Shown one piece after another: positions 21,491 to 33,051 of a DNA stretch of 64,000 bases (the stretch's first letter is position 1; each line of letters begins with the position of its first letter). Origin of the DNA: Cyclaneusma minus (Eukaryota; Ascomycota; Leotiomycetes; Marthamycetales; Marthamycetaceae); NCBI GenBank assembly GCA_037179335.1, contig JAKZHN010000026.1, forward strand, positions 434,001 to 498,000. Reading direction: 5' to 3'. The notes below the pieces were generated by a model, which was not told where the DNA came from, made no database searches, and saw nothing but the letters and a program-made list of their open reading frames with translations. Position numbers and translations under genes: made by a program.

Positions 21491-24397
21491 ATGGCGGAAC
21501 AGGAGGAGGATTTCAGCTCTCTCCCACTTCCAGATCGTTTCGCTCACAAGGTATGGCTGCCCGCTCCACGGCATGCTGCGAATGATGTACTGATATTGCT
21601 TTTTCTCTGATCTAGAACTGGAAAGTACGCAAGGCAGCATATGAAGATGCCGCGAAAGAATTTGAGAAAACCCCAGATGAACACGCTCCTGCCTTCCAGC
21701 CTTTCCTACGGGACCCTGGATTATGGAAAGGTGCTGTGATAGACTCCAACGTAGCGGCGCAACAGGATGGTATCAATGCACTTTGCGCCTTTCTGAAATT
21801 CGGAGGCAAGGAACAATGTACCAGGTCAGTTCTCTCAATAATCCCCTTTGGGTGCTGTGTTCTAACACTCGGCCTCGCAGAACTCGGGGACAGACAGTCA
21901 CGGGTCTGGTCGAGAAAGGTCTTCCTTCTACTCGTGCTGCGACAAAAGCGAGCGCCCTCGAAGCCATACTCCTGTACGTCGAGCTCGACAATCCAGCTCC
22001 TATCATCGAGGATATTTTACCAGGATTGTCAAACAAACAGCCCAAAGTAGTAGCCGCAACGCTGGCTGCTTTGACTACCGTTTATCACAACTATGGATGC
22101 AAGACAGTCGACCCGAAGCCTGTTCTCAAAGTCCTTCCCAAAGCTTTCAGTCATGCCGATAAGAATGTTCGCGCCGAAGCCACCAACCTCGCCGTAGAGT
22201 TTTACAGGTGGCTAAGGGAAGCCATGAAGCCAATGTTCTGGAATGATTTGAAGCCGACGCAACAGACGGATATGGATGCCCAGTTTGAGAAGATCAAATC
22301 TGAGCCAGCCCCTAAGCAAGAGCGGTTTTTAAGATCGCAACAAGCTGCAATGGCTCGAGCGCCGCCCCCAGGTGCTGAGGGTGAGGAAGCCGAAGACGAT
22401 GCGGAAGACGAGCCAGTGGAAGTTGATGTTTTCGACCTGGCCGAACCACAAGACATCAAAATGCCTGCCGGTTTCTTCGAAAATTTGGCATCGTCGAAAT
22501 GGAAAGAACGAAAGGAAGCACTCGAGGCCCTCTACACCGCAGTCAACGTTCCAAGAATCAAGGATGGTGACTATCACGAGCTAGCGCGAGGCCTCGCGAA
22601 GTGTATGAAGGACGCAAACGTTGCTGTTGTCACAAACGCAGCTCAGTGCATAGAAGTCCTGGCCAAAGGATTGCGAAAGGGTTTCGGAAAGTACAAGGCA
22701 ACGGTACTGCAGCCCATCCTAGAGAGACTGAAAGAAAAGAAAGCCACAGTCACGGATGCTCTTGGAGCCGCGCTCGACCAAGTCTTTATTGCGACAAGCT
22801 TGACCGACTGTTTGGAAGACATTCTTGAGTTTCTGAAACACAAGAACCCTCAGGTCAAAGAGGGGACTATGAAATTCTTGATTCGGTCTCTCAGGACGAC
22901 ACGGGATGCCCCAACAAAGCCTGAAACAGCACAAATCGTTGAAGCAGGAAAGAAACTCTTGTCTGAGTCCAGCGAAGGTCTTAGATCAGGAGGTGCTGAA
23001 GTACTCGGTACTCTCATGAAGATCATGGGTGAAAGAGCCATGACTGCGCATTTCGAGGGGCTCGATGACATAAGAAAGACGAAGATCAAGGAGTTCTTCG
23101 ACACTGCCGAAGTCAAAGCAAAGGACAAACCCAAGCCGCCGCCACCAGCAGCTGCACCTCCGAAGGCTGTAGCTCCAGCAGCAGGCAAGAAAGTGGTGAC
23201 GAAGAAGCCAGCGGCGGCCAAAAAGCCAGTACCAGCATCGATCTATGCACAAACGGCACCCTTGGCTCCTCAACCTACTGCACGGAGCATAGCCGCCGGT
23301 TCCAAACTGAGCAAGCCTGGCTTGAAAGCACCACTGAAGAAAACCATCGCAGCACCTGCATCTCCTCCACAACTCACCTCTCCACAGCGTCGACCACCAG
23401 CAGCCGCGGCTGCGCCAATAATAGATGATGATGATGATGAGCCACCACCACCGCAGCCTCGCCTTGGAGGTCTCGGTCGTGGACTTGCAGGTCGCCCACT
23501 AGGAAAGCCTGTTGCAGCCGCTCCTCCAGCTCCAGAACCCGCCGCGCCTCCCGGTATTTCCGCAGCTGAGCGCGCCGAACTCGACGAACTGCGTCTGGAA
23601 AAGGAGCGCTTAGTACGACAAAACGAAGACCTGCGCTCCGAGCGCTCACGCCTTCACTCTGAAGTCCAAGAACTGAAGAACCAGAATGCACAGCTTATTG
23701 AGGACCATACCCGCGATGTGTTGAGCATCAAAGCGAAGGAGACGCAGCTTGTGCGTGCAAGGAGCGATGCTGAGGCGGCGGAGGCACAGAGTGCACAGCT
23801 GCGACGCGAGATGGAGCGATTGAAGAGAGCCCTTACGGCAGCGGATCGTGCGTCCGCTGCAAGCGGGCTCAATAACCACCATACCCGGGAGAGCGTGATC
23901 GGCAGTCCAGATCGCGGCGGCGAAGATCGCATTTATCGCGACAGAGGGATGTACGGCGGCGGCGGCGGCGGTCTGGAGCGCGATCATTCGAGAAACGGCC
24001 GTGACTATAGGAGCGGTATGAGCTTCGATAGCAGCATGAGCGAGGAGAAGGAGAATGGCGACTCCATGAGGCCGCCATATCCGAGAAGTAAGCTGAGCCC
24101 GGATTACTCGCAGGCCAGCGGACATGGTAGCAGCGCGAGTAATTCAAGGAGAGATAGTCCGAGCCGGGATCTTCCTCCGGCGAGGACTGAGAGGGTACAG
24201 GGCGAGCAGAGTGATCAGAGCTGGAAGAGGGCAGCGGAGGTGACTAGTGCGCTGAGATTGAGGATTGAGCAGATGAAGGTTAGTTTCTTTTCTTTACAAA
24301 ATGAGGAACATGTGGAGGACGTACCATTTAGGGTTTCGCATATGCTGACTGAACATCTTCTTGCGATTAGGCAAAGCAGGGTTTGAACAAACACTGA
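21491..24397 (+). CDS. TOG-domain microtubule polymerase (XMAP215/Stu2/Alp14 type)
   Basis: Four exons: 21,491-21,550, 21,616-21,824, 21,881-24,278 and 24,371-24,397. The introns are 65, 56 and 92 nt, and the product is 897 residues. The start MAEQEEDFSSLPLPDRFAHK leads into TOG domain 1 (about residues 20-230) with HEAT-type helices (NWKVRKAAYEDA). TOG domain 2 covers about 265-490 (SSKWKERKEALEAL). A Lys/Pro/Ala-rich basic linker covers about 505-640, where microtubule-lattice binding is expected, followed by a coiled coil at about 645-760 (LDELRLEKERLVRQNEDLRS). Two TOG domains plus a coiled coil is the fungal layout; these proteins dimerise and add tubulin at plus ends. The last exon encodes AKQGLNKH and stop. 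An alternative 3' splice site is discussed separately. Confidence 0.93.
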
Positions 24398-24408
24398 GAA
24401 CCTAACAG

Positions 24409-24900
24409 CCACACCCTCATCAACCCGCCAAGCCCAGGAACTCGGTAGATCTTGTGGCCGAAACGAACCAGCCATTGGCTGATTCTACCCGGGCTGTCGT
24501 GCCTGATTTTCGAATCTGGGGGGATGCTCATCAGTCTGCTCATACGGACATCTGGAGAGACACTCCTCAGCCTACGAATACTCAGCCTCTTCCTCAACCT
24601 CCTAGCACTAGCAACTTGGCGGCTACTCAGCCCGACACCCGTCCTTTCTTACAACCCAGAACTAGATATCTCCCCAATACTCCACAGCCTGAGCCATCTG
24701 AACGTTCCCTAGATCCCGCAGCAGCGAGTTTCCAAAGTGCTCCTCAACCCGTGACGACCCAGGTCCCTTTACGAGAATCTGGACCTAGTCACGGGAAAGG
24801 GAAAGAACGCGAAGAAAACGGTTCTCAAGTGGGGCAGCAGCCTCTTTTTCTGCCTGGAAAGTCGAAGCCGCCACATTGGACAGATAAACCCCACAAGTGA
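24409..24900 (+). other. ATG-less open frame, possible alternative last exon of the TOG-protein gene
   Basis: This 163-codon frame is Pro/Gln/Thr-rich and contains no ATG. Its first codon follows a CCTAACAG acceptor-like site, and splicing from the donor at 24,279 to this site keeps the reading frame exactly (phase 0). That would swap the eight-residue ending for a 163-residue tail. The frame could also be chance or a decayed exon. Confidence 0.35.
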
Positions 24901-25577
24901 CAAGGGTTGCGGACTGAAGCGAAGCGGCTATGGATAGGATGCCCAATCCTTATGAAGCTTTTATTGTTGGAGTGTGTTGGTGATATGCATGGGTAGTGCA
25001 CAGCATTGCTATGGTGTTAGTTTCGTTTTCGCTGTCTGTCTGAGATATCCACATTGACGTGCTTCAAGGGGGTTTGGCTTTGCAAATGGAAGGAGGGCAT
25101 TGGGCATTTGCGCGCGATGGTCTTGACGTTTGGCAATTGGCATAGCGTTTATTGCTACATAATGAGAAAAAAGCTGTTCATGTCCGATTTTGATCCTCTG
25201 CAGTCTTGCTCGATGATTTCAGGATGAGGGGGAATGTGGAATTAGGGCTTAGGAGAACCATGGGAGGGTTGGGGCTGGTTGGCCACGGGGTAAGTCGGAT
25301 CTTTCTTGCACGAGCCATTTCTGCTTTTTCAGTATGTTGATTTCCCTCGAGTTTTACTCGTGTGGATGAATTCGTCGAGAGAGGGTGGCAGTGCTCGCTT
25401 ACCCCCAATTCGTTGCATGGTTCGTTGAACGCGGACGTTTTCCGCAAAGTCGATAAGTTGGTTAACGGTTTCTTTTCCCGCTTTGCAATACGGACAATAC
25501 GGTCATTGGCCTATTTTTGCTATTTTCTTGTGTTGCGCACAACGAAAGCGGCTGCGCACACATTGTTTTTGAGTTTA
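24901..25577. other. Intergenic, no gene seen
   Basis: It contains no frame with family resemblance and leads up to the MITE at 25,578. Confidence 0.5.
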
Positions 25578-25765
25578 CAGTTGTCAGAGGGACGGCAGAA
25601 GTCTGCACCCCCTCTGTGGCAGTACTCGCTATTTGTCAAAGTATTCGGAATCTTTGAGGATATTCATAATCACTGGGGATACTCTTGATTACTTGGATAC
25701 TCTTGGCTACTGGGGGTATTCCTAATTAATGAAGGGGGTTCAGACTTTTGTCGCATAGGTAACTA
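25578..25765. mobile_element. Second TA-flanked MITE with internal 19-bp satellite
   Basis: It is flanked by TA (25,576-25,577 and 25,766-25,767). Diverged terminal repeats pair CAGTTGTC with TAGTTACC at the tips and GGCAGAAGTCTGCACCCC with GACAAAAGTCTGAACCCC inside. The 188-bp element has an interior tandem array of 18-19-bp units such as GGGGATACTCTTGATTACT and GGGGGTATTCCTAATTAAT, matching the array of the MITE at 7,164. No coding capacity. Confidence 0.75.
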
Positions 25766-25767
25766 TA

Positions 25768-26234
25768 GTACTGGGGCTTCCCGCGGACTTCAGCCTCGAT
25801 AACATCAACAAGCCTACAAGCATACACGGCCAAGTGGCCCTCTCAGTTTACCATGGTTTGTCAAACTGGTCGTAGCCAATCAGGCAGCGTTGGCAGACGG
25901 AAATTCATTTCTTTTCGAGGCACTTTGCGCTGCGTGTGCGGACCCCTATTTCAAGTTCATGGCACCGCGCTAAACACCACGGAGACGTTCCGCAATCGAA
26001 ACGCACTTCTATTTGGTTAATTGGTTTGCTGAGTTCTTCTTAGTGCCACTGCCTAGGTAGGTCTAAGGTACAAAGGCAGTGCCCGTACATCTCTCCCTCT
26101 CCGCCTCTCCGTCCCATTCACATCCCTCTCTCACTTGGCAAAACCTGTTTCGATCCTTGATCCATCACAACTACTTGGACAACTTGAACAGCACAGCCAA
26201 AGCAAGCTTCAAGCATTTAACAGTAGAGACGACA
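25768..26234. other. Upstream region of the acidic-stretch protein gene
   Basis: The reading frame of the next gene is open back to 26,079 but has no ATG there, so this stretch is treated as promoter and leader. Confidence 0.5.
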
Positions 26235-28247
26235 ATGGCACCCATCGACGCCCCAATGGCGGAAGGTATGCCTCTCATCGACGATCGCCCACCGTGTCAG
26301 TGTGGCATCTGTGCTGAGAAGAACGACCCAGATGCGTTCCATGCACCGTTCATCGGTAACAATATCGTAGAGCCTAATCATGGTGACGGTTCTCCCACCT
26401 TGGAAACGGTTCGAGACGAGGCCTCTGAGGCTCAGGCCGAGGCTATGGAAGACGTGTTCACCATCACCAAGCCTGAAGAGAGCGGTAGTGGTCACTGTTT
26501 TATAGCCGGTCTTGTCAACGTTATTGAGACTCAGACCAGAGCTATGGAAGACGGACCCTCCACTCCTCGTCTCGACGGGAGCCGTGTCGCCACTCCCGGC
26601 CGCCCACAACGACGAGTCGCTCAGACGCCCGCAGCCATGACTACGGAGAAACGATCCAGCAGCTCGGCATTCGACGAGGCTGGTGGTCCTACTCCCTGCC
26701 CCCCTGGGAATGGAGAACAACGAGTTTATCAGATGCCCGCAGTCGAGTCTGACGATGAGCCACTCGGCAGACGCATCCAACGCATCATAGACGCGCGAGC
26801 TGATCTCAACAAGCGCTTCGCAGAAATCAAAGCAGAGTCGAAAGCCAAAAAGCAAGCTTCTCAGAGCGAAGCCAGGTCTACCTCCGGCGTCCCTAAAGCA
26901 GCCAAGAAGGCATCAAAGCGAACTCGCAAAACCAGCACCAGGGGCGGTCAGGCTTCATCCGAGCACGTAACCCGCGTCATTGACATCAGCGGTATGAACA
27001 TCCCCGAAATCCACTGCGTCCGCGGCCATTTCACAGACCGCCAATGCCCCCCCGGCAAGTCTTGCCCAAACCGCACATCCAGCAGGTCCCGTCCTTACAT
27101 CAGCGACACACCCGTCACGTGGCTCTTTCGCGAACTCAGCAATCCCGAAGGCGCACTCGGCTTTCCCGAAGGGCACTTTGGCTCGGAACTGCGAGCTCTC
27201 ATCGGGTCCTTTTTACTCATGGTTGGCGGATTCCCGTTTCATAGGCTTGGAAAGATGTGCTGGCCGCTAGAGCTTGTTTGGTGGACATGTGTGCTTAATG
27301 TGTCGATTAATCTGGCGCCGGAGTGTGCGGAGATGGCGGTGCGGGGGGGTTTACTGCCGAAAGAGGCGATGGCTAGTTTTGAGGAGGGGTGGTTGGCGTT
27401 GCAGTACAAGTTTGCTGATCTTAGGGTAAGTCGTGTGCTCCTCGTCCTCATTGAGTCTATTCATTATTGCACATCGGCACATTGCACAAAGCTGACACAA
27501 AATAGAACCAGATCCCGACGACTTTCCTCCTCATCCGCGTGGTTGTCAGCATGCTGTTGAGATTCACTGCGCTGCACGTTCGTCTCGCAGCACTGGTTTT
27601 CCAGGGCATCTCAATGGTTCTTATGTTCGCTGCCTTGGCTCTCGAGGGACTGTTTATTGAGCTTGCGGTGAAAGTGCATGTTTTCGATGGACAGAGAGGT
27701 GCTGCTGCAGCCGAGCATGTCAGGCAGGTTGCTGAGGAGGTCGAGAATACTGTGGCGAGTGCGATGGGATCGTGTGCTGGCTCTGACGCCGAGGATAATG
27801 ATGAGGAGGAGGGCGATAAGGAAGATGAGGATTCTGAGACCGAGTACGAGTATGAGGGTGCTGAGGACTATGAGGATGCTGAGGATGCCGATGATGAAGA
27901 CGAGGAGGAAGTTGAAACCTCGGAGGACTTCGGTAATTTCGTGCAAGATCTTTGTGAGTTCACTCTCACTCATTGACAACCCAGTTTTCCCTTCTGCTCT
28001 TCCGCACTTCAAGATGCTAACGCGGTATTTTGAAGAAGCAGATCGAGCCGCGCGTTCAGCGTGGTCGTGGCGAGCGGTGGCTCGCCACTGCGGCTGGGTT
28101 GAGAGAAATGTGCATCTCGGATTTTACGAATTGGATTGCCGGGGAGAACCGGTGCCGAGGAGAAGTTGGGGACTTAGGGAGGCGAAGGCGTTTGTGAGAG
28201 AATTGCGGGGGGCGTTGTTGGATACTGTTGACTCCGATGAGGAGTGA
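26235..28247 (+). CDS. Unknown protein with paired hydrophobic segments and acidic stretch
   Basis: I do not recognise the family. My model is three exons: 26,235-27,425, 27,506-27,932 and 27,985-28,247, giving 626 residues. The first intron (80 nt, GTAAGT...ATAG) is clear. The second (52 nt, donor GTAATT) is the best of two choices; a donor at 27,954 would make an improbable 31-nt intron in the same frame. The N-terminus holds CQCGICAEKNDPDAFH. A helical basic segment follows (LGRRIQRIIDARADLNKRFAEIK), then a Cys pattern (CVRGHFTDRQCPPGKSC) and hydrophobic stretches (IGSFLLMVGGF, LEGLFIELAV). After these comes a run of Glu/Asp, and a C-terminal block follows it (WRAVARHCGWVERNVHLGFYELD). The start is the first ATG of the open frame. 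Probably a lineage-restricted fungal protein. Confidence 0.65.
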
Positions 28248-28299
28248 GTAATGGGAGCGACGGAGTTCGCTGTGGGACCTGCTTGACAGAATTTTTGGA

Positions 28300-29097
28300 T
28301 ACCTACCTAGCGGAGCAGGGGGATCTGGAATTACGGTATAGACACAGTTGCGCCACCGGTTGCAATGTTGAAAAAAGATACGACGGTATCGATTCCGTTG
28401 CGCCACTATTATATATTTGCAACCGCTATTTTTAAAAAATTGCAAAAATGCCTTTAGCTGGATTCGAATTTGCAATTTATAGATTTTTTTACTTTTTTTT
28501 ACTTTTTTTTACTTTTTTTTATTTTTACAATTTACAAGCATTTACATTTACTATTATACTATTACAATATTTTATTATGCTATATATTTTATAAAAAATA
28601 CTATATAAGCTACTTTTTGCAGCCAATAGCTGCGCAAGCAAGCAAGCAAGCAATTATATTGCTACTACTTAGCAACTGGCAGCTGTAAATAGCTTTAAGT
28701 TTGCAGCTTATAGCTGCGCAAGCAAGCAGACTGCTGCTGCTGCTATTGCTGTTGCTGACTGCCTGGCAGTTGTGAATAGCTTCAAGTTTGCAGCTATTGG
28801 CTACAGACTAAAGCAAGCAAGCTGCTATAGCAGTTGTAAAAAAGCAATGGTTGTGCAAAATAATTGGTTGTGCGAGATAATTGGTTGTGGAATTGAGTAA
28901 AAGTTGCAAAATAGTAATGGTTTTATGGTGGCCCAATTGAAATTGGTTGTGCCATTATTATTTGTTGAATAAAAATGGTGGTTTTATAGTGGCGCAACTA
29001 ATTTTAGTTATACAATAGTATTAACACCGTTTATTCTCAAAATACCGTGTTAACACCGAATTTCCAGATCCCCCCCTTCCGCTAAGGTAGGTAGGTA
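28300..29097. mobile_element. Non-autonomous TIR element with 86-bp internal repeats
   Basis: Terminal inverted repeats of about 45 bp: TACCTACCTAGCGG and GGGGGATCTGGAATTACGG on the left match, inverted, the right end with GGATCTGGAAATTCGG and CCGCTAAGGTAGGTA. Inside, the decamer GTTGCGCCAC recurs near the left end and inverted near the right end (GTGGCGCAAC). T-rich simple repeats and three internal units beginning TTTGCAGC (about 28,616, 28,700 and 28,787, period 84-87 bp) fill the rest. There is no transposase. The outer border is blurred by GGTA repeats, so I could not read a target duplication. Confidence 0.72.
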
Positions 29098-29441
29098 GGT
29101 TCCCCAGCAAAGGGGTTTGGGGTTGTGCTAACGTCGGCGACTGTACAGTCTTTTCTTTTGTATAATTTTGTTGGAGTTTTTTGGTTTTCATTGGACCAGC
29201 CACGGAATGACTCTTTGGGATCTGGCTAAAAGTAATTTGGAGCTTGGTTGGAGTTTCATTTGGTTCTCTTGGACTAGGACCTCTGGGAGTGGGGACCTGG
29301 TATACGGGCAGTTTGGAGTTTGGAGCATGAAACATTCAAGTTCATCCTTGTGCTGCCCCTTCACGATTCTCACAATCAGATCTCTAGTCTTTCGCTCTAA
29401 TCTAAATTTACCCAAAATTGTAGCCTCTATCTAAAAGCGCA
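29098..29441. other. 3' flank of the aldehyde dehydrogenase gene
   Basis: Only short unsupported frames; presumably the dehydrogenase 3' UTR. Confidence 0.5.
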
Positions 29442-31086
29442 TTATTCCTCGCCGGCGACCTTGTCTCTAGTCACAAGCAGAACCCTGGGTTGCACATATG
29501 GCATAAGCCCTTGGGAGCCTGTTTCAAACCCAATACCGCTCTCCTTCCAGCCACCAAAGGCAGCCCGGACGTTGGGCTGTTCGGCACTGTTGATCCACAC
29601 ACTGCCAGTTTCCAGTCGGTTTGCGATACTGCGTGCCTCACCCAGGTTTCTGGACCATACACAGGCTCCGAGTCCGAACCTTGTGTCGTTGGTTCGCTCG
29701 ATGACTTCGTCGACATCGCTCCATGGCATGATGGGCACGATTGGTCCGAAAGGCTCTTCGTGGATGATACGGCTGTTGGGTGGCGGGTTGTCGACGAGTA
29801 CTGGAGGGATATAGAAGCCTCCTTGCTTCTTGGAGTTTCCGTTGACGCCGTTTGCCCCAGAGCTTCCTCCATTGACATGCTCAGCATCCTTATCAGGCGC
29901 CCCGAAAATCATCTTCAACCCATCCTTCTTCGCCTCATCAATAAATCCCCGGACCTTCTCCCACTGCATCGCATTTTGCACCGGGCCCATCCACCCATCC
30001 GTTCCCTCTTTCGTCTCTTGTGCCAAGTCCTTCACAACCCTACTCATCTCCTTCATCACCTCGTCATAAATAGCCTCATGCACGTATATCCTCTTCGTAC
30101 AAACACACATCATCCCCGCATTAAACATCGCACCCCTCACCAACGTCTCACTCACCTCCGTCACATCCACATCCTTACACACAATCGCTGCATCATTCCC
30201 TCCTAACTCCAACGTAACCCTCTTCAGCGTCCCCGCAGCAGCAGCCTGAATCTTCTTCCCTGTCGCCGTGCTTCCCGTGAAAGCAATTTTGTCAATGCCC
30301 TCGTGAGTCGAAATCAACGGCGCCAGCGAATCTGGAAGATTCAAGCAGTTGAAAACTCCTGGTGGGAACACCTGTTGTGCGATTTCGGCGACTTTCAGAG
30401 TACTGTAGGGTGTATTAGGCGATGGCTTCAGAATCACAGTATTACCCGTCAGGAGTGCGGGAGCGAGTTTTTGAAAACCGAGGATGAGCGGGAAGTTCCA
30501 GGGAACGATAAGTGCGGCGACGCCGAGTGGATGGTACGTGGTTTCGATTTCGCAGATTTTAGAAGGTGGGAAGTTTGGAGGCAGTGGCGAGAGAATGGTT
30601 TCGGTTGTGAGAGTGAGATTGGTGAAGTATTGGGCTGTGGTAGCCGCCATGTGGATTTCGAAGGTGGCGAGGGGCATGGGCTTGCCGGTTTCGGCAGAGA
30701 GGAGAGGGATAAGGGAGGAGGCCTGTGAGAGGTACAGGTCGAGGAATTTGTTGAAGAGGGTGACACGGTGGGAGAATGTGGTTAGGGACCAGGTTTTGAA
30801 GGCTTTGCGGGCGGATTGGACGGCAAGGTCGAGGTCGGAGGCGGTGGCTAGAGGAACGGGGTAGAGCTGTATCCAGGGGACATATTGTTAGCGTTTCTGG
30901 AGCCCAGGAGGTCGTAGATATGGTACTTCTCTTAGCCTTGCTTACCTTTTCGCCATTTAGTGGATTGGTGCCATAATAGACTTCCTCAGAGCTGCACAGC
31001 TTGCCGTCAATGGCATTGTAGAACTCGTCGTACTGAATATCCAGCTGTGGTTTCTCGACCACATTCTCTTGAGGTCCTGGTGCCAT
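29442..31086 (-). CDS. NAD(P)-dependent aldehyde dehydrogenase
   Basis: Two exons, 30,946-31,086 and 29,442-30,866, with a 79-nt intron; 521 residues. It oxidises aldehydes to carboxylic acids with NAD(P)+. All ALDH hallmarks are present at canonical positions: Asn171 in PWNFP, the FTGSTATGKK cofactor loop, general base Glu267 in LELGGND, catalytic Cys301 in GMMCVCTKR, and EEPFGP near the end of the fold. No targeting signal is visible, so it is probably cytosolic. The low-complexity insert HVNGGSSGANGVNGNSKK is unusual for the family and probably a surface loop. The Met before the catalytic Cys replaces the usual Gln-X. Substrate cannot be read from sequence. The start ATG at 31,086 is supported by the splice to LYPVPLATASD. 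Confidence 0.93.
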
Positions 31087-32146
31087 GATAGAAGATGTTG
31101 CCTGCAAGCTCGCTGCCCAGACTGCGTCTTTCCAACAGGTAAAATGTCGTAAAACCAAGACTGAACAAAGTGAAAAGATCGCGAATGGCAGGAGGAGAAC
31201 GACGCCAGAACTGAAAAGAAACTTCTTGGGACCTGCCTCATCTTATTAACCTTTTCGATTGCCGCCACATAGAGACGGCTTTACCCCTCCAGGTCGAGCC
31301 CCTCATCGAAGTGTTGGTTTCAGGGTTGGGATACCCCTGTCTCCGTCAGCCGGCAGATGTTCTGACATCTGACTCGGCGATGGAGATAAAGTGGGGAGGC
31401 TGGAAAAATTCCGGTTTATTCTTCATCCCCCACTTCCCGCAAAGGGCGCTATTGAAGAAGTAGTCGTCCTCGTCCTCGACATAGTCATCGATTAACAGAA
31501 AACATTGATTCCGACTTCGATCTTTGATCATTTTGCATGCTTGTTGGTCTTTGGATTTGCGAACTGAAGATCCCAAGACCTCGAGATCCGAGTCGGGAGG
31601 CGGGCACATGGCTCTGCACGTGCCATTGTGTAACGTCACACCCGCTTCGCGCTATACCCTATTGGTCACCAGCCACTGCAACACCGAGGTAAAAGAGACC
31701 TCTTGGAAGATTTTTTCCAACAAACTCACGACCACCACGGAAGACTCTTTCACAAAGTTCCACTAAAGCTCACAAAAACTTGGGTTTGATCTTTCTTGAT
31801 TTAAGAAAGGAAATCTGTACTTTATACAGTTTGTTTGCCAGTGGCATAAGACTACTCTACATACATGATTTTTGTTTGCCAGAGATGCAGCCCCGTCTCC
31901 TAGCTACATGAAAGCTTTGAGCTTTGGCTGAAGATACCCAGCCCCCCCCACCAGTCTTGATCCCATATCCTCCCACTCTCTGCTTTTCGGTCGTTCAAAT
32001 GCCCAATCATGCTTCCCTCCTGATCCATAACCTCGTCATGACCACGCCAACTTCCTCTCTGCTAGACCCTCCATGCCAACATCCACCATCAGAATGAAAC
32101 ACGAACCCACGAACCCATCCAAACGACACCAGAGAACCATCATCAG
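31087..32146. other. Intergenic, no supported gene
   Basis: A minus-strand frame at 31,346-31,639 opens without ATG and has no known domain. Elsewhere there are only poly-C and low-complexity stretches. Confidence 0.45.
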
Positions 32147-32520
32147 ACCATCCACGACTACACAGTCCACTAGCCAAGGTATCTAGTTACGCTCCAGCGA
32201 ATGCGGGCGAGTTCTGAAAACCAAGGCAGTGCCCAAGCAGTTGATCGATCTTCCATGTTCCATCCTCCATCCTCCAATGCCTCAGTCCTGCAGTACCCCC
32301 GTCCTCCAATGCCATGACGCTATCCACAACTACCCAGTCCACCGTCCAAGGAATTCAGGTTACGATCCAGCGAATGCGGGCGAGTTCTGAAAACCGAGGC
32401 AGTCCACCCAGGCAGTTGATCCAATTCTCCATCTCCGAAGCCACAACACCATCCACAACAATTCCAGTCTACTGAGGCATCCGCCTTATGCACCAGCATT
32501 CAAATTCGCGCAAGTTCTGA
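32147..32520. repeat. Diverged tandem duplication, unit about 173 bp
   Basis: The block containing TTACGCTCCAGCGAATGCGG (from 32,186) recurs from 32,359 as TTACGATCCAGCGAATGCGG. Both copies are followed by GCGAGTTCTGAAAACC and GCAGTTGATC. A third partial copy starts near 32,452 (CATCCACAACAATTCCAGTC) and includes GCGCAAGTTCTGAACA. Confidence 0.7.
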
Positions 32521-33051
32521 ACACTCTATACCGTTCTCCAACACCATTCCAAAGCACCGTCACAACCACCGAGACCCAAACTCCGAACCAACAATTGACC
32601 ACGAGAATACGAACGCACATAGGCCACAACAACAACTTCGACGACAAACCAACCGTTAGGTGTGCATATTGCAGCTTAAGAACACTGGAAGGATGGGATC
32701 GAGAGAGTGTTGGCCGAAGGCGAACGTTGTGGTGGTTGGAAGTTGGAATTTGGAATTTAAAGACTGGGAGATTGTTTGGATATCTGGTTGCTGTTGTTCT
32801 GAAGAAGGTGTGCGGATTTGAAAGCGTTGTGTGAGGATTGTATCTGGTCGTGAGGGCAGAAGTGGGCGCAAAGCTGAGGCCAAGTCATATGTATGGTCTG
32901 GGTCGGTGGGGTCCGCGCGGCGTCATGAGGTTGGTGCGGTATCGCGAATAGGTATGAGGTCGGAAAGCTAGTCGCAATCATCGGAAGCGTGAAGCCGACA
33001 ATCGTTCAAGTGAGAAGAAGGGTCGTGGCTTGGCGGCCAGGTGAGAGCAAC
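32521..33051. other. 3' flank of the basic-protein gene
   Basis: No gene is supported here. Confidence 0.45.

Noticed and set aside
27954..27984. 31-nt intron in the acidic-stretch protein gene
   Set aside because: Shorter than is normal for fungal introns; the donor at 27,933 gives a 52-nt intron with the same frame.
31346..31639. Minus-strand open frame of 97 codons with an acidic patch
   Set aside because: No ATG at the start and no family resemblance; too short to support alone.
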